In this document: positions 1-9,459 of the stretch, piece after piece | Numbering within the stretch: position 1 is the stretch's first letter | Layout: the number at the start of each line of letters is the position of its first letter | Source of the DNA: Puccinia triticina | Taxonomy: Eukaryota; Basidiomycota; Pucciniomycetes; Pucciniales; Pucciniaceae | Direction of reading: 5' to 3' | Length of the DNA: 64,000 bases | Assembly: GCF_026914185.1 (NCBI RefSeq) | Contig: NC_070573.1 | Coordinates: 2,349,501-2,413,500, forward strand | The notes under the pieces: model-generated | Told to the model about the DNA's origin: nothing | What the model saw: only the letters and a program-made list of their open reading frames with translations | Databases searched by the model: none | Program-made: the position numbers and the translations under genes

Positions 1-861
1 GGGCAAACTCCAAATTTGGAGCATGTGGGAGATAAGAGGAGGTCGAGGAGGAGCAATACAATCAAGGTTTTTTCCACCTACAACAATTTCAAAAGGCCTT
101 ATATGCATGTAGCATACCAAGGATGATATGCAACATCTTCATGAAATTACGGCCACACCAAATGAACAACCCAGGAAGGATGGTATTGTGAGAGAGGTGA
201 GGGGTCAATGTTTCCCTTTTTTGACAAAAAGTAGATTTTGAGACTTCTCATAACATTAACGGTCAAAGTAAAAAAAACAATTAAAAATTTCTGAAACCCC
301 TCAGCCACCCTGGATTAATCCTAAAACTTGCAATATCTTTTTTTCAGGAAGAACAGAATGGTGTATGTAGAAATTCATGAATTTTATCAGGGAAAAAAAA
401 GAAAATATTCCTGTGGCTTGAAGCTAACAAAAGGGGAAGTTGAGAGATTATAGAACGGTATTAAGGCAACATGGAACACAGACAAAGGTATCAAGAGGAA
501 TAAAAAAAAATTAATCAATATAATTTGATCAATATACACTATACTGATCAATATACAACATTGCAAATTCATCCATGTTGGTAGTGCTGATAGTTCTTCT
601 GCAGATCCAATACAACCGGGGTGAGGCCAAGGGAAGCAAGAGCTGAGTGGAGCAACACATCCGGCTCATCAATGGGTGCTGCCTTTCCTTTGGCAAGGGC
701 TTGAACACAGAAGATGAAGATATTGTGATTGCATTGGCTTTTGATTTTTTTGCAGGGGTTGTTTCCGGCCCCATCCCAGAAGGCACAAAAGCGGATTTGG
801 AGAGGGGTTTTTGCCATAAGGTGGCGCGGAGTTTAGACCATTCATCCGCGGTATCCAGAAG
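1..861. other. Flank with no recognisable gene
   Basis: AT-rich sequence upstream of the Copia fragment. A minus-strand open frame around 529-870 and a short plus frame around 647-865 exist, but I recognise no domain in either. They may be decayed transposon sequence. I see no RNA gene, tandem repeat or terminal repeat here. Confidence 0.4.
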
Positions 862-1173
862 GTGAGTCACATCCGGCTTGACGTCTTCCTCCTCAAACGG
901 GTAGCCCTCCTTAGGTTACTCATATTGTTTGCAGTGAACAACGGGCTCCAGATTCATCAAACCGACGTCAGGAGCGCATTCCTCACGTGTCTGCTGGAGG
1001 AAAAAGTGACTTTCCTGCCCCCCAAACTCAGTACTCCAGCTCAAGGAAGCGATTTACGGCTTGCACCAGGCTCCCCTGGTCTGGTACAAGCACCTGACAG
1101 CCTACCTCAAAACCCTTGGATTCAACATTGCACTTTTGGACCCGTGCGTATTCTGGAGACGGGAAACAAACAG
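862..1173 (+). pseudogene. Ty1/Copia reverse transcriptase, 5' fragment
   Basis: Degenerate Copia-type reverse transcriptase. The frame from 862 reads through the conserved stretch IHQTDVRSAFL (Copia consensus is close to IHQMDVKSAFLNG) and a LEEKV motif. A frameshift follows near 1050. The next frame carries HQAPLVWYKHL and LGFNIALLDPCVFW, which correspond to the LHQAPRAWY and DPCVF blocks of Copia RT. The coding sequence stops dead at 1173, where the LTR of R1 begins. The next expected block, the YVDD active-site region, is found 60 kb away at 61755, so this is the left half of one gene interrupted by R1. It cannot encode a functional enzyme. Confidence 0.8.
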
Positions 1174-2263
1174 TGTGAGACTCCAAAAGTGGGTTGCACT
1201 CCTTTTGGCTGAATTTAGAGAAGTATGTGTGGGGAAACCCCTGCCTCTCTGAAAATCAGACTGACAACACCCCCAAGCTAAGCTTGGAAGAAGAAGATGT
1301 GGACAGTGTAGTTGTTAATAGCCTTGCAAGGAATTATTTGGGACTCTTCTGGCAAAGTATTGGTTATTTGTAAGGTGTAACTGGTATATATATTGTGTAG
1401 TAAATATGTGCTGTTGTTTTTACAATTTTTTGTTGGCTAGGTACTCTGTGTACTTTTGCATGAGGAACCAGAAGAACAGTGGAGGAGAGCCTCCTTTTAT
1501 AGATAAGAGTGAGGGAGTTTTGCCCCCCGGAGGATTACACTTTCCCTGCAAAAAGTGCAGGTAGCGCAGCAATACAAGTATGGAATATTCTAGTAACTAT
1601 AGAGACAGCAGAGGCTGTGCAACAATACATGAAAACAAGAAGAAATAGAATGTTCCAAAATGGTCTATCAACTGTAATGGAAGTTTTGCCTTAGAAACAA
1701 GAAGGATTGGAATATTCTAGAGAAAAAAATAGTTGTCATGTTCAAAGAAGTGCCCAATAGCAACGAGATAAGGATCTGTACTTACTTCTTATCAGGTTTT
1801 GGGGGTCAAAGCCTCTACTTGGACTTGGACTTTCATCCCTCCACTAATTAACTCCTGATCTCTGGTTATTCAAATATAGTGTAAAAGATGGTACTATAAC
1901 ACTGCATACATTAGGAGTATGCAACAGGAAATGACTGTAAATATGCATGTATATGTAAAAATTACTATAAGGGTGTTCAAAGTTGAAATCATAAAATTTT
2001 CAATGCAAAAAATCATAAAATTATAAAACTTTCAAGTGATGATTTCATATATACCATTCTAGAAATGTTGCTCTAATTTGAGTGCTTAGGCGCAACTTAT
2101 TTTTTTCAGTTTAGAATTTTATGATTTTATGGTGTTATGATTTTATGCAAGTCAACTTTGAACACCCTATATGTAGACTTGTTATGTATATGTAACTGTG
2201 AAACTTGTGTGTAATCTAAAAAAAAAATGAATTTTTCCTTCCTATGCAAGAGCGTTGACCACA
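1174..2263 (-). repeat. R1 3' LTR, uninterrupted apart from one MITE
   Basis: About 890 bp once the MITE at 1968-2169 is removed. It matches, in order, 30218-30269, 48236-48704 and 61351-61754, the three pieces of the other LTR. This copy is therefore the reference empty site for Helitron Hc (between 1225 and 1226) and for the 12.6-kb TIR element. It is followed at 2264 by a purine-rich tract on the minus strand, as expected of a 3' LTR. Confidence 0.88.
1968..2169. mobile_element. MITE 1, about 200 bp, TIR GGGTGTTCAAAGTTGA
   Basis: Short AT-rich element with inverted ends GGGTGTTCAAAGTTGA / TCAACTTTGAACACCC. It is absent from the matching position of the other R1 LTR (after 61650), where the sequence runs straight through. 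The flanks are consistent with a TA target duplication, which suggests a Tc1/mariner-type MITE. A second copy is at 30505-30544 plus 35023-35184. Confidence 0.85.
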
Positions 2264-2305
2264 TCCTCCCCCAACGTATTGTCTGTCCCCAGACAATTGC
2301 TGAAT
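2264..2305 (-). promoter_or_regulatory. R1 polypurine tract with upstream hairpin
   Basis: On the minus strand the sequence reads hairpin ATTGTCTG-GGGA-CAGACAAT, then ACGTTGGGGGAGGA, then the LTR start TGTGGTCAACG. The purine run directly against the LTR is the plus-strand primer position of LTR retrotransposons. The perfect 8-bp stem just upstream is repeated, with different bases, at 16447-16490. Confidence 0.7.
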
Positions 2306-2447
2306 TTGAATGCTGAATTAAGTGTGTATCTCTTCCTCGACGTTGGTTGAGAAATTCAACAGAATGTACTGGTTCAATTTCCTCTCAACAGATGTTCTTC
2401 TGAAAATAGAAATTTTCTGTCATGATTATGTGTCATTTGAATAGTTA

Positions 2448-2477
2448 CTAGAGTCCAAGGTGGCTTCGCCGCTGCAG
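2448..2477 (-). other. Helitron H1 3' terminus (hairpin plus CTAG)
   Basis: The sequence CTAGAGTCCAAGGTGG on the + strand is the reverse complement of the Helitron end. The stem has one mismatch compared with Ha. The other four termini are at 19129, 24039, 30270 and 35022. Confidence 0.8.
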
Positions 2478-3686
2478 GGCCCAAAACCCTGTGTCAACTT
2501 CCTAAGGGCCCACCCACCATTTCTCCCTTGGCATAGTCATTCCCTTCCAGGCGCCCCCAAATTTGGCTTAAGATTATCTCATACACATTCATAAATTTTG
2601 ATTGGAGGACTTCTGGTTGGCTAAAATTCTTAATCTGGAGGGAATAGCTTATAAATCTGACTGGCTTTTTGAAACTTATCAAGATCAAGTTTTCACCAGC
2701 AGACAAGTTATATCGTCTTTCTCTCATGATATTCATTAGGAAATGGTAAGTCTGACAAGGATGAGTTCAGTAAATAAATATTCAAAATTGTGAATAGATT
2801 TCCAAAAAGAAAAGAGCCTCCCCCTCCACAACATCTTGCTTTATATTGTGAATAATCCACAAACAATAATTTATCATAAACAAGGTGAGACCAACTTGTC
2901 ACATATTTACATATATAATTCACTTGATGTTACAGTGGGAAATCTCAGAAGGTCCTTCATTAAGCAACTACAATTTCTGACTCAGGGTGGTCCTTCAGCA
3001 TCACATCAACTCAAAAACGTACTTCAATCAAAAATTTCAGGGATCCTCCATGAAGAGCCATACAAATCAACATTTAATTTGGTATTTAGAATGTTACATA
3101 CATCCTGTGAAGAAATAATTCCAAGTCAGTCCAGTTGAAGTCTAAGTCAGTCCGGTTGATTTTGAGCTCCAGAAATCATTAATTCACCTAGGTACCAAGC
3201 TTGATGCCAACTCCCTGTAATAAAATCCCCAGTCAATAGTCTTTTCTCATTTGTACCTGAATTACTTACTTCCACAGTAATTTTTTTGCTATCTGCAATG
3301 TCACTAGTGAAAACATTTCCTATTGCACAAATCTTTCTTTCAAAACAATCAAAAGCCCTCTAATTATGTGAGCCCTCTGGCCTAACAGAGACCAAGCACC
3401 CAACCCTTACACAAGCTGCAGGGAAAATGAAGGTTGTGGGATACTTTGGCCAGAAATCAATCTGGTAAGTTAGAATAAATCCATAAAACAAAAGAACAAA
3501 AATTTGAAACGGTCCAACGTACTTGGCAAAGACAATACATTCAAATTACTATTCTGTTTGATGCCATGTTGGAAAAGTCAACGAGATTAGCGGTGTATGC
3601 AATATTTATGGCCACAATGACACAATTATTACAGGGGCCAACTGAATTTTGTGTTAATACATACAAAGAACAATTGTGGGGGTGGT

Positions 3687-4760
3687 CTACTTCCTGCGAG
3701 ACTTTCGGACTTCGAGAAAGTTGTCTAGGATAGAAGGGTTGAGTTTTTTGCGTTTGATCAAGGGGAGAGAAGAAGATTGACTGGAGACATGAGCGTGGGG
3801 AGTGGCTGACTGAATAGTGGATCGAGGATGAAGATTTGGGGGTTTAACGGTGGATAGGGGGGACGGGGCAGGAGGCAGAGAGGTGGGAAGCGTTTGGCAA
3901 AAGCCGAGGACTCCAAGCAGTTTCCATATTTCTTGGAATAAGCGCAATCGGATTGGTTGATTTGGAAAAAGAACGGCCCGCCGGCTGGGACTTTGTCATG
4001 CTTATGCTGGCTCAGCAGCTTATTCAATCGCTTGGGTGGCTCCAAGGTTCGTGAGAACAGCTTGAGCTCGTCTTCTGATCGCGCAGGCCGGAAGGGGGAC
4101 TGCGTGTGATGGGCCGCCTGCGGTCTGTTCAAGATGAGCGGCGTTGTGTCTGTACACAATGTGCCGGTGAGTTCTGATGGACCAGTGCGTGCAGCACCTG
4201 ATGATTAGTAGAACAAGAGATAGTCACGCCAACCGCAAAATCCGCCAAACTCACCTATGGATAACAGGTTTGATACCGACTCAGGTGTTTCGCGGAGCGG
4301 TCAGTCACACAATGCAAGCCCCTCAAAATAATTGACCTGAGATCTCTAAACGGCTCGTTGGAGGGAAGTTTGCTGGGCCGGTCTGAGGACTCTTGCAGAG
4401 TGGTTGAGAGCAAGCGAGCAAGATGGGCAATGCCGAGGTCAGTGACAGAGGTATGGTTGAGGACAATGGATATGACTGAATTGCCAAAGAGATTGTGCAT
4501 TTCCAGGGCGCACTGGTGCTCGGGTCCAGTGCAAGAAGAAGGAATGAGGGCGGTGCACGCGTTGAGGTAGAGGCAACAGTTGCGGGGAAATTGTGAGGGA
4601 TATTCTGAATGGCGAGGCGGCTGAGGCTTGCAAAAACCTGTACGGAGGGTAGTGTTTCAGTTGCGGTGCAATTGTGAGGGATATTCTTAATGGCGAGGCG
4701 GCTGAGGCTTGCAAAAACCTGTACGGCAGTGTTTATCACCGTCTACGGCTCAGACAACAG
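3687..4760 (-). pseudogene. Captured leucine-rich-repeat protein fragment
   Basis: Several minus-strand frames carry LRR-like text. VFASLSRLAIKNIPHN is repeated once 79-80 bp further on, LNHTSVTDLGIAHLARLL is followed by DLRSIILRGLHCVTD, and a C-terminal part ends SRRK at 3687. The spacing of about 26 residues fits the LRR unit of fungal F-box/LRR or adenylate-cyclase-type proteins, but I see no F-box, so the exact family is open. Frames shift near 4160 and 4260, either introns or decay. It lies wholly inside Helitron H1 and has no visible promoter of its own, so I read it as a captured fragment. Confidence 0.55.
4575..4732. repeat. Tandem duplication of about 79 bp in the LRR fragment
   Basis: Two nearly identical units both contain AATTGTGAGGGATATTCT and GGCTGAGGCTTGCAAAAACC. 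The period is close to one LRR unit (26 codons), so the duplication adds a repeat to the protein. Confidence 0.75.
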
Positions 4761-4799
4761 TCAATATGGTGCTTGCCATAGTGAAGCCAAAAATTTTCA

Positions 4800-5162
4800 A
4801 GGTACATACATGAGGTGGGCCGAGTACTTAAAGAGGTGGATGCTGGAGCTGTTTCCCCCCAGGGGATCCAGTGGTGTCCTACCCCCTCCCTGGAGGCCCC
4901 CTAAATCGTTTGATTAGGCCCCTCCTTGATTTGAAATTTGACCAACACTTTTTTGCGTGTTGCTGCGGCACAGGCTGGAGGGTCATTCAAAGGTGCTTCT
5001 CATGAAGTGTTTGTGGAATATTTTCAACGGTTTTTTGGGTTTTGTGAGATCATTGACTTACATTGTGGTCTGGGGAGGTGTTTTGGAGGGTTTTTTGCTA
5101 AAGAACACACGCCAAAACTTAGATCTGAGGCACCAGGATTGTGTGAATTCAATAAACTTGGA
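4800..5162 (-). repeat. 5' segment shared by Helitrons H1 and H2
   Basis: It matches 22080-22400: both contain CCCCCAGGGGATCC, CCTACCCCCTCCCTGG and CCCAAAACTTAGATCTG. It is the Helitron-specific 5' region upstream of the captured genes. No coding potential was recognised. Confidence 0.75.
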
Positions 5163-6245
5163 TTCCACAAGTTATTCTCTTTGCAGAATGAAGATTTGTT
5201 GCTCTCTGATCTTCAATGATCAGGGCTAAAAAATCAATTGTCTAGCAAAATTTGTGCCTTTGCACCATATAAAATAGGGTTATCCGGGTAAGTCAACCCC
5301 CCCCCCCCCCCATTTGGATGATAATAAAATCATTGAAACATTTTTAATGCTTGGTATTGGACCTTCAGATTGACCCCTGATATTCCCTTTTTGGAATCTT
5401 TGTTCAGTGATCCAGTCCTCAAAACATTCAATAAAGTTGTTCAGCAACAAACCCAATCCTACAAAGGAACAGGCTTGTGGTTTTCCCAGTCAAGTGTGGC
5501 ATTTTTCAATCTAAAAAAAACTATATCACCAGGAAGTCTGTGAGAAAAGAGTGCATCAGCACATGCTTCAGAATTACTTACCTCTGTTGATGAACAGATA
5601 TCACCTCTCAATCCATGTTTTCACTTTGTGTATTTTCCGGATTGTTCTTACTTTTTGTCCATGTGTCTTGAATGGTATGCGTGTGTCTTGAACTACTAGT
5701 AGATTGGTGTTTGGATGTTTTTGTTTGCATAAGATGTGTTGAGGTGTTCCTTCTCTTAAATTGAGGAATCCTCTCCGGGTGATTTGTGATGAGAATGTGT
5801 GTCAACAATTCAGAATTTTTGTAGTGCAACTTGCTGATCATCCTCTGCTGCTTGAGTTTCATGTAACCTCCTGTATTCCTGGAAGTGATGTGTCTTCTGT
5901 GGCTGAGACTGTACTGTGGAGTTGGGCAGTGCTACCCCTTCTTGCACGTGTTTCAAACTTTATTCTTTTCAACTTCGAGATGTAGTACAGGCACTAGTAG
6001 ATCTGCAAGCCTGGTCAATATATTTTCTTCCTTTCTGTTCCATTAACACAAATGTGATTGAGAATTACTATGTGTCAGCCAAACTGCCTGGAAGTTGGGG
6101 GTCTCAGGCTCTCTCAATGTCTCAGTTTGTCCCTCCATCAAAAAATGTGAGATGGATCCCTGATGGGTATAAAAGAAGACCCTTTGGTGAGTCTCTTCCC
6201 TCCTCATCAGCTCCTGTTTCTTGAGGTTTTGAACATTCCTCCCCT
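5163..6245. other. R1 internal region upstream of the + strand ORF
   Basis: Non-coding apart from small frames I do not recognise. It contains a poly-C run at about 5297-5311. The segment 5760-5985 stays open on the + strand and could be an upstream exon of the ORF at 6246, but I cannot support a splice model for it. Confidence 0.4.
6168..6174 (+). promoter_or_regulatory. TATA box candidate for the + strand ORF
   Basis: TATAAAA lies 72 bp upstream of the ATG at 6246 in a GGG-TATAAAAG context. This is a sequence match only. Confidence 0.4.
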
Positions 6246-7291
6246 GTGTTCCAATCTGTTGTTGGTACCCAGTGCGTGTGTCCGCTATTCATGTCTTATC
6301 CCATATCCTTGAAGAAGTCCATTTGTCCATCCAACCCTTCCGAGGAGGTATGTATCCCTTCTTCATCCAAAACCCCAATGAATATTAGTTTAACTCAATT
6401 ATTCCATCCGTTCTCCCTGCAGGACATGCTTGCAAACTCTCCAAGTGAGCCTCGGGCTCCTACCTTTGCCTCCGTACCGGGTTGTAGCACCCTTCAAACC
6501 AACCCAGAAATCCTTGAAGGTCCATCCAAAGCCTTGGCCGCTGAGGTCGAGAATCCCTGGATGTGCATGAAAAGAAATGCCATCCACAGCTTTTTACAAG
6601 CTCCACCGGGCTACTTCAGAAGCCTCCCCAACTTCATGCCATCTCCTGAATTCATCTTGCCCATTGATCCCAAAGGCAAAGCAGTCAATATTGTCCCCAA
6701 TATTCCTGTTCCGGTCTTTGAAACTGCTCCCAAAAAAGTGTATGTACTGATTTCCTTCCTCCTCCTATTTGAACTCCATACTTACCTTGCTTCTATTTTA
6801 TTTTTTTATTTTTACTTCTTACTCATGTAGGCTCTGTTTCAAGCGCCCAGCTCCAAAGGAAGAAGATCAGCAGGCTGTTTGATCCCTTACATCAAGTCTC
6901 AGCCTGGTCCACTCTACAAAAGTCCCTACAAGGGCAGCCTGGAAGTGGCGTCCAGCACGGTCTATCCTTCATCAACTCAAAGCTCGGATGCTCCGCCCGC
7001 CTTCAAGAGAATTTGTTCGGAATCCGTGGAATCTGCGTCGCCATTTGATGGTGTCAGCTACCTGGAGATGTCTCTGGATCAAGTTGCAGCTCTCCTTCGT
7101 CGTGGCAGAGAGTTTCCCACCCGGTTTGTTTACAACAACGAACAACTCAAGGAGATCGCGCCATGTATCCTGCTTGATGTTTTTGATTACTTCAATTTTT
7201 ATGCCCCCAGTCCTCCTCAAGAGGCCTCCGCTTGGATCTATATCATTACTTGTATTCAAAAGCACTTCAACGTTTTCCTTGAAGCCTCTCA
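6246..7291 (+). CDS. Opposite-strand ORF inside R1, unknown function
   Basis: A consistent three-exon model runs 6246-6347, 6423-6737 and 6831-7291, with its last 7 bases (15637-15643, stop TAG) beyond the second Gypsy element. The introns are GT-AG (6348-6422 and 6738-6830) and all junctions keep frame, giving 294 residues. The N-terminal half is Pro/Ser-rich. The C-terminal half is hydrophobic/helical and contains SYLEMSLDQVAALLRRG and CILLDVFDYFNFYAP. I recognise no family. It runs opposite to R1 gag-pol, between pol and the 3' LTR, like the antisense ORFs of some plant Gypsy lineages. The Gypsy insertion removed only the last codons (TSD TCTCA), so the ORF was open at that time. It could also be a captured host gene. 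Confidence 0.55.
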
Positions 7292-8019
7292 TGTCAGGGC
7301 GGGTCTCTAATGTGACAACGCCCAACTATGCAACGACACTAAGTGTCTACGGATACACGCTTGCAGAGCGGAGAACACCCTGTAAGGGAGGACCGAAGTC
7401 CGTCTCAACTCTACCGACTAGGCGGGAGGAGGAGCCACTCCTCCAAGATGGAGAGGCCTGGGTAGAGCAGAGTCGTACCGCAATCAAAGAATCCACTCAA
7501 ATACAGCAAGGAAGAACTAAAGATGGGATCCAGCAAGCTTACCTTGTCGGAGACTGTAGAGGATCCAATAAGCAAAGCTGGAGCCGGAGATAAGTAGTGG
7601 AGAGGAGGTTGGTCGAGAGAAGTGGGAGTGTTTGAGTTTGAGAGCTAAGAAAAAAGGAAAAGAAGCTGTTGTCAAGTTTTCAAGAATAAAAGCCCCAATC
7701 GTTGATTATGCTCAACAATATAGGCGGGCTTGGTACCAAAAAACTCTGGGGAACAACTCTCCTGAAGAGAGTCCCCCTACTATATGGGAAAAGTGGGCTC
7801 CGATCCCGGAAGCTCTTCTTCCCCCAACTTCCTGCCCGCTGTTAAGTGGACATACTATTCAACAAGCGCACTATTGTGCTACTCAACACCGCAACAAGGT
7901 CAGTGCGGTGCTGAGGTATCTATTGCTGCGCCCCATTCCGGCGGCAGAAGTCATTCTTGCGGCAAAAGGAGCGGTCCTTTGCAATCCTCTGTGCTGTCGG
8001 GACTAACAGAGGGTTGACA
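7292..8019 (-). repeat. G2 3' LTR
   Basis: 728 bp. It is followed on the minus-strand side by the purine tract TTTTTTGGGGGCAAG (8020-8036), the plus-strand primer site. The integrase frame runs into this LTR and ends at 7951. Confidence 0.92.
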
Positions 8020-9456
8020 CTTGCCCCCAAAAAAAAGGATGGCTCGGATACAAGCCTCCGGTGTTCTTTTATGAGCTCGAAACCTACGGAGTAGGGCGTC
8101 TGCATTGGCTATCGCCGTCTTGGGTAGCCACCTGTCCTCGTCCGCAGATTTGTTTTTAAAGCGCGTGAGGTAGAGTTGACAATCCTGCCCATGGACACGC
8201 GTCAGCTTCTTGTCTAAAATTTTGGAGGGGGAGCCGACTGCGCTCCCGTCTCCTACGTCTGCTGGAACAACTGCAGGCGGTATAACACGATCTTTCTCCG
8301 GCGTGACATACTTTTTCAAGAGGCTAACTGGAAAGGTAGGGTGCTTGGGGTCAAAGCCCTTGGTAAGTATAACCTCAACCGTGTTGCGGCCATGTAAAGC
8401 TTTGACAAAAAACGGCCCCACAAACGCATCTCTCAGCTTCCTATTTCCTTCCAGGTTTTGGAAGTTGAGCGTGGAAATCAACACCCGGTCTCCTACCATA
8501 ATGTCATGATCTCGATGGGTTTTGTCCCATTGTTCCTTCTTGTAAGCAACAGCCTCCTCCACACATTTACTGGCGTGTTTCTCGGCACTCAGCATCATTT
8601 GTTGGAACCTCTTGGCCAAAGGGTGTAGGGTGACCACTCTGGATAGAAGTAAATCTTGGGGCATATGTGGCACCCACCCTTTTTCTAACTCAAATGGTGT
8701 CTTGCCAGTTGACGCGTGTACGCTGGAATTATACGCGTACTCCAGTGCCGGCAGCAGCAATACCCAGTCATGGGGGTATCCTTCGCCATCCTTGAATTGC
8801 AGGCCAAAAGCACAGTACCGCCTGATCATGTCCTCCAGAGTTTGGATCATGTGCTCAGCAAGACCATCTGTCTGCAGGTGGTAGGTGGTGGAAAATGAGA
8901 GCTTTGTACCCAGTAAGTCAAAAGGATTCTGCCAGAATTCCGAGGTGAATTTTGGGTCGCGGTCACTAATAATGACCTTGGGACACCCCACATCATTTAT
9001 TATGGACGTCCAGAACAGTAGTGCAGTATCCATTGCCGTACTATCTTTATAGCAAGGTAGAAATCTGGCCCTCTTTGAGAAGCGGTCTACCACAACTAAA
9101 ACCGCATTAAAACTATCCTTCCCTCCGGGCGGCAGGGCAGTCACAAAGTCCATATTTATGACTTCCCACCTCTGCTTAGGTTTGTCAATGGCTTGGAGAA
9201 GCTCGAAACGCTTCCCAGTAGCTCTGTTAGCCTTTTGACACCAGTCACAGCTACTACAATACTGCTCAACCCTAGCGGTCCAACCAGGCCACCAGGCCAG
9301 CACTCTAAGTCGTCCAACTGTGCGATCTTTTGAGAAGTGACCTGCAGCTACGGCATCGTAACACTTGTGGAGTACTGTCTTGATGTGGTCTTCCAGAACT
9401 AGGACTAGTGCACAATGATTCCCTGAGCGGTGGTAAAGCAGCCCATCTAACAGCAC
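7951..9456 (-). CDS. G2 integrase and C-terminal chromo-like domain
   Basis: Opens in the same frame as the RT part, just after a TGA (9460-9462). The N-terminal zinc-binding part includes HKCYDAVAAGHFSKDRT and YCSSCDWCQK (HHCC). The catalytic core shows INMDFVTALP (first Asp), ISDRDPKFTSEFW (second Asp) and the region around DGLAEHMIQTLEDMIR, which carries the Glu in the family. The C-terminal part contains LDKKLTRVHGQDCQLYLTRF and DRWLP, which resemble the chromodomain of chromoviruses. Such integrases join element cDNA to the chromosome and read histone marks. The last residues come from LTR sequence. Confidence 0.88.
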   Translation of the reverse strand: MLLDGLLYHRSGNHCALVLVLEDHIKTVLHKCYDAVAAGHFSKDRTVGRLRVLAWWPGWTARVEQYCSSCDWCQKANRATGKRFELLQAIDKPKQRWEVINMDFVTALPPGGKDSFNAVLVVVDRFSKRARFLPCYKDSTAMDTALLFWTSIINDVGCPKVIISDRDPKFTSEFWQNPFDLLGTKLSFSTTYHLQTDGLAEHMIQTLEDMIRRYCAFGLQFKDGEGYPHDWVLLLPALEYAYNSSVHASTGKTPFELEKGWVPHMPQDLLLSRVVTLHPLAKRFQQMMLSAEKHASKCVEEAVAYKKEQWDKTHRDHDIMVGDRVLISTLNFQNLEGNRKLRDAFVGPFFVKALHGRNTVEVILTKGFDPKHPTFPVSLLKKYVTPEKDRVIPPAVVPADVGDGSAVGSPSKILDKKLTRVHGQDCQLYLTRFKNKSADEDRWLPKTAIANADALLRRFRAHKRTPEACIRAILFFGGKCQPSVSPDSTEDCKGPLLLPQE

Positions 9457-9459
9457 GAA

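Larger units (their letters stand above)
2448..5162 (-). mobile_element. H1: gene-capturing Helitron (2.7 kb)
   Basis: On the minus strand the 5' end is TCCAAGTTTATTGAATTC (from 5162) and the 3' end is the hairpin GCGGC-GAA-GCCAC followed by ...TTGGACTCTAG (ending at 2448). It is flanked by A at 2447 and T at 5163 on the + strand, the A^T target used by Helitrons, with no target duplication. It is inserted in the R1 region between pol and the 3' LTR. The cargo is a minus-strand LRR gene fragment (3687-4760). It shares its 5' 300 bp with H2 (22080-22400) and its 3' terminus with Ha, Hb, Hc and H2. Confidence 0.85.

Noticed and set aside
529..870. Minus-strand ORF as a gene
   Set aside because: No domain, unusual composition, and it overlaps the Copia fragment. 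It cannot be supported.
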